Shown one piece after another: positions 32,272 through 35,858 of a DNA stretch of 35,858 nt. A program made the translations under genes and the position numbers. The DNA comes from Flavobacteriales bacterium (GTDB lineage: Bacteria; Bacteroidota; Bacteroidia; Flavobacteriales_F; PHOS-HE28). Within the stretch, counting starts at the first letter, position 1. Each line of letters opens with the position of its first letter. The stretch is taken from positions 1-35,858 of the forward strand of contig JADLBK010000093.1 in assembly GCA_020847755.1 (NCBI GenBank), in the 5' to 3' direction. Under the pieces are notes generated by a model, which saw only the letters and a program-made list of their open reading frames with translations, did not search any database and was not told the DNA's origin.

Positions 32272-32962
32272 GGGTGTAGCTGAGGGCGTAGATGAAGCGG
32301 TAGGACGGGGCGTAAACGTAACGCTCGCGGTCGTGCAGCACGGCGATACCGACCTCGTGCTTCTTGCCCGGCCGCCAGGTGGTGCCGATGGCGTAGCGGG
32401 TTCCGATGTAGCGCCATCCGAGGTTGCCGGCCCAGGTGAAGAACTCCACGGACACCTCGGGGTCCAGCTTCCACTTGCGGATGTCGTACAGCAGGCCGAA
32501 GCGGTTCCGCAGCTGGTCGCGCACATCGCCCGGGTCCAGGTATTCATGCTGGAACCGGAAGCGGTACTCCGCGGTGAAGCGCCCCAGGTCCTTGGAGGAT
32601 TGCACTTGGATGGAGCTGCGCTGGCCATTGCGCCGGTCGGAACCGCGGAAGCTGAAGCGGTGTTCCAGGCTCACGCGCAGCAGGTCGTGGAACTTGTAGC
32701 GGGCGCCCAGGTCGAGGTAGACCTGCCGACCGCCGCTGAGGTTCTCGTCGCTTCGGTAGCCCACTTCGGCGCCCATGCGGAAGCGCTTGTTGAAGTCCGG
32801 CTCCTTCACCCGGGCGCTGTTGCGGAAGGGCTTGAACTGCACACCGATGGAGCCCCAGGCCTCGCTCAACAGGCGTGGGCGCAGGGGCGACCGCTCCTGG
32901 GCCCCGGCCTCCAGGGCGAGCAGCAGAAGCAGCAGGGTGCAGGACCGGCGCAGGACGTGCAT
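32258..32962 (-). CDS. DUF2490-like outer-membrane beta-barrel protein
   Basis: Exported protein of 234 residues with signal peptide MHVLRRSCTLLLLLLALEAGAQ and strands of alternating hydrophobic residues, ending IYALSYTLGLN as outer-membrane barrels do. Regions such as QVYLDLGARYKFHDLLRVSLEHRF, EYRFRFQHEY, LRNRFGLLYDI and YIGTRYAIGTTW resemble the DUF2490 family of Bacteroidota. No function is known for that family. The start codon shares one base with the stop of the upstream lipoprotein gene (TGATG), which fixes the start. Its link to copper handling rests only on sharing an operon with a SCO protein. Confidence 0.75.
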   Translation of the reverse strand: MHVLRRSCTLLLLLLALEAGAQERSPLRPRLLSEAWGSIGVQFKPFRNSARVKEPDFNKRFRMGAEVGYRSDENLSGGRQVYLDLGARYKFHDLLRVSLEHRFSFRGSDRRNGQRSSIQVQSSKDLGRFTAEYRFRFQHEYLDPGDVRDQLRNRFGLLYDIRKWKLDPEVSVEFFTWAGNLGWRYIGTRYAIGTTWRPGKKHEVGIAVLHDRERYVYAPSYRFIYALSYTLGLN

Positions 32963-33360
32963 CACCAGATCTCCACGGTGAGGAGGGGCACGTCCACCGC
33001 GTCGCGGTTGCCGCCGATCTCCACGGAACGGGACACCAGTTCCACGCCGCTCTCGCAGTCCTCGGGGCACTCGCTGTATGTGAAGATGGTGTAGCTGCCC
33101 GGCCTCAGCCAGCGGAACTCGTACTCGCCGGAGGGCCCGGTGCGGGTGTCGTCGTCGTAGAAGGAACCGTCGCCGTAGCGGATGTACACGCGGTACTCGG
33201 GGATATAGTACTCGTCCCCGGTGGGCTGGCCGGTGTTGTTGTTGTAGTCGACCGCGTAGACCTGTCCACGGATGAGGGCCTTGCCGCCCTCGCCGGGCTC
33301 CTTGGAGCAGGCGGGCAGCAGGGTGAGGGAGGCCAGCAGGATGGGGAGTACGGCGCGCAT
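32962..33360 (-). CDS. Small lipoprotein with carboxypeptidase-regulatory/Cna-B-like fold
   Basis: Predicted lipoprotein of 132 residues. The signal MRAVLPILLASLTLLPAC ends in a lipobox at Cys18. The mature part is one beta-sandwich: ALIRGQVYAVDYNN, EYRVYIRYGDGSFYDDDTRTG, PSGEYEFRWLRPGSYTIFTYSE, with a close cysteine pair in SECPEDCESG, then VDVPLLTVEIW. The pattern TGPSGEYEFRWLRPGSYTI is typical of carboxypeptidase-regulatory/Cna-B-like domains. It is first in the lipoprotein-DUF2490-SCO operon, 4 nt after a -7-like box. A partner role at the outer membrane for the DUF2490-like barrel is possible but inferred. Confidence 0.8.
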   Translation of the reverse strand: MRAVLPILLASLTLLPACSKEPGEGGKALIRGQVYAVDYNNNTGQPTGDEYYIPEYRVYIRYGDGSFYDDDTRTGPSGEYEFRWLRPGSYTIFTYSECPEDCESGVELVSRSVEIGGNRDAVDVPLLTVEIW

Positions 33361-33364
33361 GCCG

Positions 33365-33372
33365 CGATGTTA
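33365..33372 (-). promoter_or_regulatory. -7-like box TAACATCG of the lipoprotein-SCO operon
   Basis: On the minus strand TAACATCG (consensus TAnnTTTG, two mismatches) ends 4 nt before the ATG at 33360, the same spacing as the men promoter. Confidence 0.35.
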
Positions 33373-33394
33373 AGCGATCGTGAAGGACCGGCGT

Positions 33395-35158
33395 TCAGGT
33401 GCCGGCGTACAGGTCCTCCACCTGCCGGGCGAACTTGGCCAGGATGGGCTTGCGGCGCAGCTTCAGGGTGGGGGTCAGCTCGCCGCCGTCGATGGTCCAT
33501 TCGGCGGTGAGCAGGGCGATCTTCTTCACCTGCTCCCACTGGCCCAGGCCCTGGTTGGCCTTCTCCACCTCGGCCATGATGCGGTCGTGGATGCGGGGTT
33601 CGCGCACCACACTGGTGCGGTCGCCGTAGGGGATGCCCTTCAGCGCGCAGTAGTCCTGCAGGAAGCCGAAGTTGGGCACGATGAGGGCGGCGGGGAACTT
33701 GCGGCCCTCGCCGATCACCATCACCTGCTCCACGAAGCGCGAGGCCTTGAGCTTGTTCTCCATCACCTGGGGCGCCACGTACTTGCCGCCGCTGGTCTTG
33801 AAGATCTCCTTCTTGCGGTCGGTGATGCGCAGGAAGCCCTCCTTGGTGATCTCGCCGATGTCGCCGGTGTGGAGCCAGCCTTCGGCGTCGATGGCCTCGG
33901 CGGTGAGCGCGGGTTCCTTGTAATAGCCCTGCATGATGTTGGGGCCCTGCACGAGGATCTCACCGTCGCCGGCGATGCGCACGTGGACCCCCGGGATGGG
34001 CCGGCCCACGGTGCCGAAGCGCAGGCCGTCGTTGCGCAGGTCGTTCACGCTCACCACCGGGCTGCTCTCGGTGAGGCCGTAGCCTTCCATGACGGCGATG
34101 CCGGCGGCGTTGAACACGCGGGCCAGGCGCGGCTGCAGGGCGGCGCTGCCGCTGGCCACCACGCGCACCTTGCCGCCCAGGGCGGCCTGCCACTTGCTGA
34201 AGATGAGCTTGCGCGCCAGGGCCAGCTGCAGGTCGTACCACGGTCCGCGGCCGTGCACCTCGTAGCGGTGGCCCAGGTCCAGGGCCCAGAAGAAGAGCGT
34301 GCGCTTGATGCCGGTGAGGGTCTCGCCCTTGGCCACGATCTTGTCGTAGATCTTCTCCAGCAGGCGCGGCACGGCGGTGAACACGTCGGGGGCCACCTCG
34401 CGGATGCGGTCGCCCAGGTCGTCGAGCGATTCCTGGAAGTGGATGCTGACGCCGGTGTACATGTACAGGTACATCAGCATCCGCTCGTAGATGTGCGACA
34501 GGGGCAGGAAGCTGATGGCGCGCGCGTGGTGGTCCACCGGGAAGCGGGTGGTGCTGGCGATGGCGTTGCTCAGGATGTTGTGGTGGGTGAGCATCACCCC
34601 TTTGGGCCGGCCGGTGGTGCCACTGGTGTAGATGATGGTGGCCAGGTCATCGGCCTTCACGCGCTCCTTGTGGGCCTGGAGCGTGGGGCGGTCGGCCTCC
34701 CGGGCCAGGGCGGGCAGCTCGGACCAGTGTCGGGCGCCGTCCACCCGGTCGAAGGTGAAGAGGTGCTCCAAGGCGGGCGCGGTGGCGCGTGCGGCCTCGG
34801 CCTTCCCGTGGATCTCGGCGTTGGCGCTGAAGCAGACACGGCTGCCGCTGTGCATGAGCACATACGCATAGTCCTCGGCGCTGCTGGTGGGGTAGATGGG
34901 CACGCCGATGGCGCCGATGCGCAGCACGGCCTGGTCCACCAGGCACCATTCGCTGCGGTTGCCGCTGGCGATGGCCACCGTGTCGCCGGGCTTCACGCCC
35001 AGGGCCATCAGCCCGAGGGCGATGCGTTCGGCGGTGTCGATCAGCTCCTGGGTGCTGTAGCCCCGCCATTGGCCGTTCTCCTTGGTGGCGATGGCCTTGT
35101 CCTTGGGGAAGCGGAGCAGCTGGTGCTCGGGTACGTCGAAGAGGCGGGTGACGGTCAT
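33395..35158 (-). CDS. Long-chain acyl-CoA synthetase (AMP-binding)
   Basis: Activates fatty acids to acyl-CoA through an acyl-adenylate; 587 residues, typical for the FadD15/LACS-type enzymes of Bacteroidota. Motifs in order: LATIIYTSGTTGRPKGVMLTH (P-loop), SFLPLSHIYERM, GYGLTESSPVVS (adenylate binding), GWLHTGDIGEI, and ITDRKKEIFKTSGGKYVAPQ with the hinge and catalytic lysine region. The start MTVTRLFDVPEHQLLRF is preferred; the frame extends upstream only through the divergent promoter region. A degenerate -7 box (GATCTTCG) is 18 nt upstream. It is monocistronic as seen, divergent from the amidohydrolase gene and 34 bp downstream of the lipoprotein start on the same strand. Confidence 0.94.
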   Translation of the reverse strand: MTVTRLFDVPEHQLLRFPKDKAIATKENGQWRGYSTQELIDTAERIALGLMALGVKPGDTVAIASGNRSEWCLVDQAVLRIGAIGVPIYPTSSAEDYAYVLMHSGSRVCFSANAEIHGKAEAARATAPALEHLFTFDRVDGARHWSELPALAREADRPTLQAHKERVKADDLATIIYTSGTTGRPKGVMLTHHNILSNAIASTTRFPVDHHARAISFLPLSHIYERMLMYLYMYTGVSIHFQESLDDLGDRIREVAPDVFTAVPRLLEKIYDKIVAKGETLTGIKRTLFFWALDLGHRYEVHGRGPWYDLQLALARKLIFSKWQAALGGKVRVVASGSAALQPRLARVFNAAGIAVMEGYGLTESSPVVSVNDLRNDGLRFGTVGRPIPGVHVRIAGDGEILVQGPNIMQGYYKEPALTAEAIDAEGWLHTGDIGEITKEGFLRITDRKKEIFKTSGGKYVAPQVMENKLKASRFVEQVMVIGEGRKFPAALIVPNFGFLQDYCALKGIPYGDRTSVVREPRIHDRIMAEVEKANQGLGQWEQVKKIALLTAEWTIDGGELTPTLKLRRKPILAKFARQVEDLYAGT

Positions 35159-35176
35159 GGGGTGTGCCTGGGGTCC

Positions 35177-35184
35177 CGAAGATC
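35177..35184 (-). promoter_or_regulatory. Possible -7 box GATCTTCG of the acyl-CoA synthetase gene
   Basis: On the minus strand GATCTTCG ends 18 nt before the ATG at 35158. It keeps the A and TTCG of the local consensus. Confidence 0.3.
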
Positions 35185-35225
35185 GCACAAAACCGATGGG
35201 CCGCTTCGGACGGTCGGCCCGCGCG

Positions 35226-35233
35226 TACCTTAC
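35226..35233 (+). promoter_or_regulatory. -7 promoter box TACCTTAC of the amidohydrolase gene
   Basis: TACCTTAC lies 39 nt upstream of the ATG at 35273, within the divergent region shared with the acyl-CoA synthetase gene. Confidence 0.4.
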
Positions 35234-35272
35234 CCCCGTGCCGGGTGTGTTCCCGGCCCAAGCCCCCCGTCC

Positions 35273-35858
35273 ATGCGCCTCACCTTGTTCTCCCTCCTGC
35301 TGTGCGCGCCCCGGCTCACCGTTCCGGCCCAGGACAGTCTGCTGATCACCAACGTCCGCATCTTCAACGGCACCTCGCCGGAGTTGAAGGCGGGCGGTGT
35401 CCTGGTGGTGGGCGGCCGCATTGCGCAGGTGGGCGGAGCGCTGGAGCCCACGCCGGGCGTCCCGGTGCTGGATGGCGGCGGCCGCACCCTGATGCCGGGC
35501 CTCATCGATGCCCACGTGCACCTCACCCTGTCGGCCATCCCCATGGTGGCGGCCATGACGGCCCCGAGCGCCTATGTGCATCATGTGAGCGGCCGCGAGG
35601 CGGAGGCCACGCTGATGCGCGGCTTCACCACCGTGCGCGATGTGGGCGGTCCCACCCAGGGGCTGAAGCTGGCCGTGGACCAAGGGCTGCTGAAGGGGCC
35701 GCGCATCTACCCGAGCGGCGCCATGATCTCACAGACCGGGGGGCATGGCGACTTCCGCATGCCGCACGAGATCGTGGACGGCTGCGGCTCGTCGTCCGCG
35801 CTCATCGAGAAGGAGGGCATCGCCATGATCGCGGATGGGCCCGATGCCGTGCGCCAAC
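35273..35858 (+). CDS. Exported amidohydrolase family protein (5' part; runs off window)
   Basis: Metal-dependent hydrolase of the imidazolonepropionase-like/Xaa-Pro dipeptidase group. The first 195 codons are present and the rest lies outside the window. A signal peptide (MRLTLFSLLLCAPRLTVPAQ) shows it is exported. The usual opening DSLLITNVRIFNGTSPELKAGG, the small N-terminal beta sandwich, and the metal motif TLMPGLIDAHVHLTLS (HxH) are visible, then GFTTVRDVGGPTQGLK and GPRIYPSGAMISQTGGHGDF, which fit secreted prolidase-like amidohydrolases. The remaining metal ligands are downstream of the window, so activity cannot be judged. Confidence 0.9.
   Translation, partial: MRLTLFSLLLCAPRLTVPAQDSLLITNVRIFNGTSPELKAGGVLVVGGRIAQVGGALEPTPGVPVLDGGGRTLMPGLIDAHVHLTLSAIPMVAAMTAPSAYVHHVSGREAEATLMRGFTTVRDVGGPTQGLKLAVDQGLLKGPRIYPSGAMISQTGGHGDFRMPHEIVDGCGSSSALIEKEGIAMIADGPDAVRQ

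Noticed and set aside
32272-32628. Upstream extension of the SCO gene to an ATG at 32628
   Set aside because: The extra residues are a shadow of the DUF2490-like gene in another frame and would place the membrane anchor in the interior.

Overview
The window is high-GC, tightly packed bacterial chromosome, most likely from an uncultured high-GC member of the Bacteroidota (Flavobacteriales-like). The grounds are five secreted proteins with type IX secretion (T9SS) C-terminal sorting domains, a PorP/SprF outer-membrane protein, a menaquinone operon, and many start codons preceded by a close variant of the Bacteroidota -7 promoter element TAnnTTTG (here mostly TACCTTTG or TACCTTCG). No rRNA, tRNA, CRISPR array, transposase or phage gene was seen. 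This is core-like sequence with lineage-specific secreted-protein genes between conserved operons.

Layout. 1-4020 (minus): a menaquinone operon menI-menF-menD-menB whose first three genes are joined by ATGA overlaps; menB runs off the left edge. 4055-4753 (plus): an OmpR/PhoB-type response regulator divergent from menI, with the two promoters interleaved in 34 bp. 5072-5848: a small T9SS cargo between two good hairpin terminators. 5905-14617: an AddAB-like double-strand-break repair helicase/nuclease pair, both on the minus strand but split by an 80-residue unknown gene, a T9SS type-B PKD protein (both plus strand) and an ElaA-like acetyltransferase (minus strand). 14685-16666: two translationally coupled T9SS type-A cargos, the second ending inside a 4 x 31 bp tandem repeat.

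17020-19915: a lipoprotein of the MbnP family followed by two di-heme cytochrome c peroxidase-like lipoproteins (MbnH/MauG superfamily), all joined by 4-bp overlaps. This is the most interesting unit: in methanotrophs MbnH converts a tryptophan of MbnP to kynurenine to create a copper site. 19916-21397 (minus): a pyridine nucleotide-disulfide oxidoreductase fold that has lost both redox cysteines. 21493-28629: a second striking operon, with a 1510-residue PKD-repeat type-B T9SS adhesin, a PorE-like TPR/PD40 protein without its OmpA anchor, and a PorP/SprF partner.

28636-31533 (minus): a PhyH-family oxygenase and a Uup-type ABC-F ATPase. 31582-33360 (minus): a lipoprotein, a DUF2490-like outer-membrane protein and a SCO-type copper/thiol protein. 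33395-35158 (minus): a long-chain acyl-CoA synthetase. 35273-end (plus): an exported amidohydrolase, cut by the window edge. All functional calls rest on reading translated motifs by eye; no database search was run.
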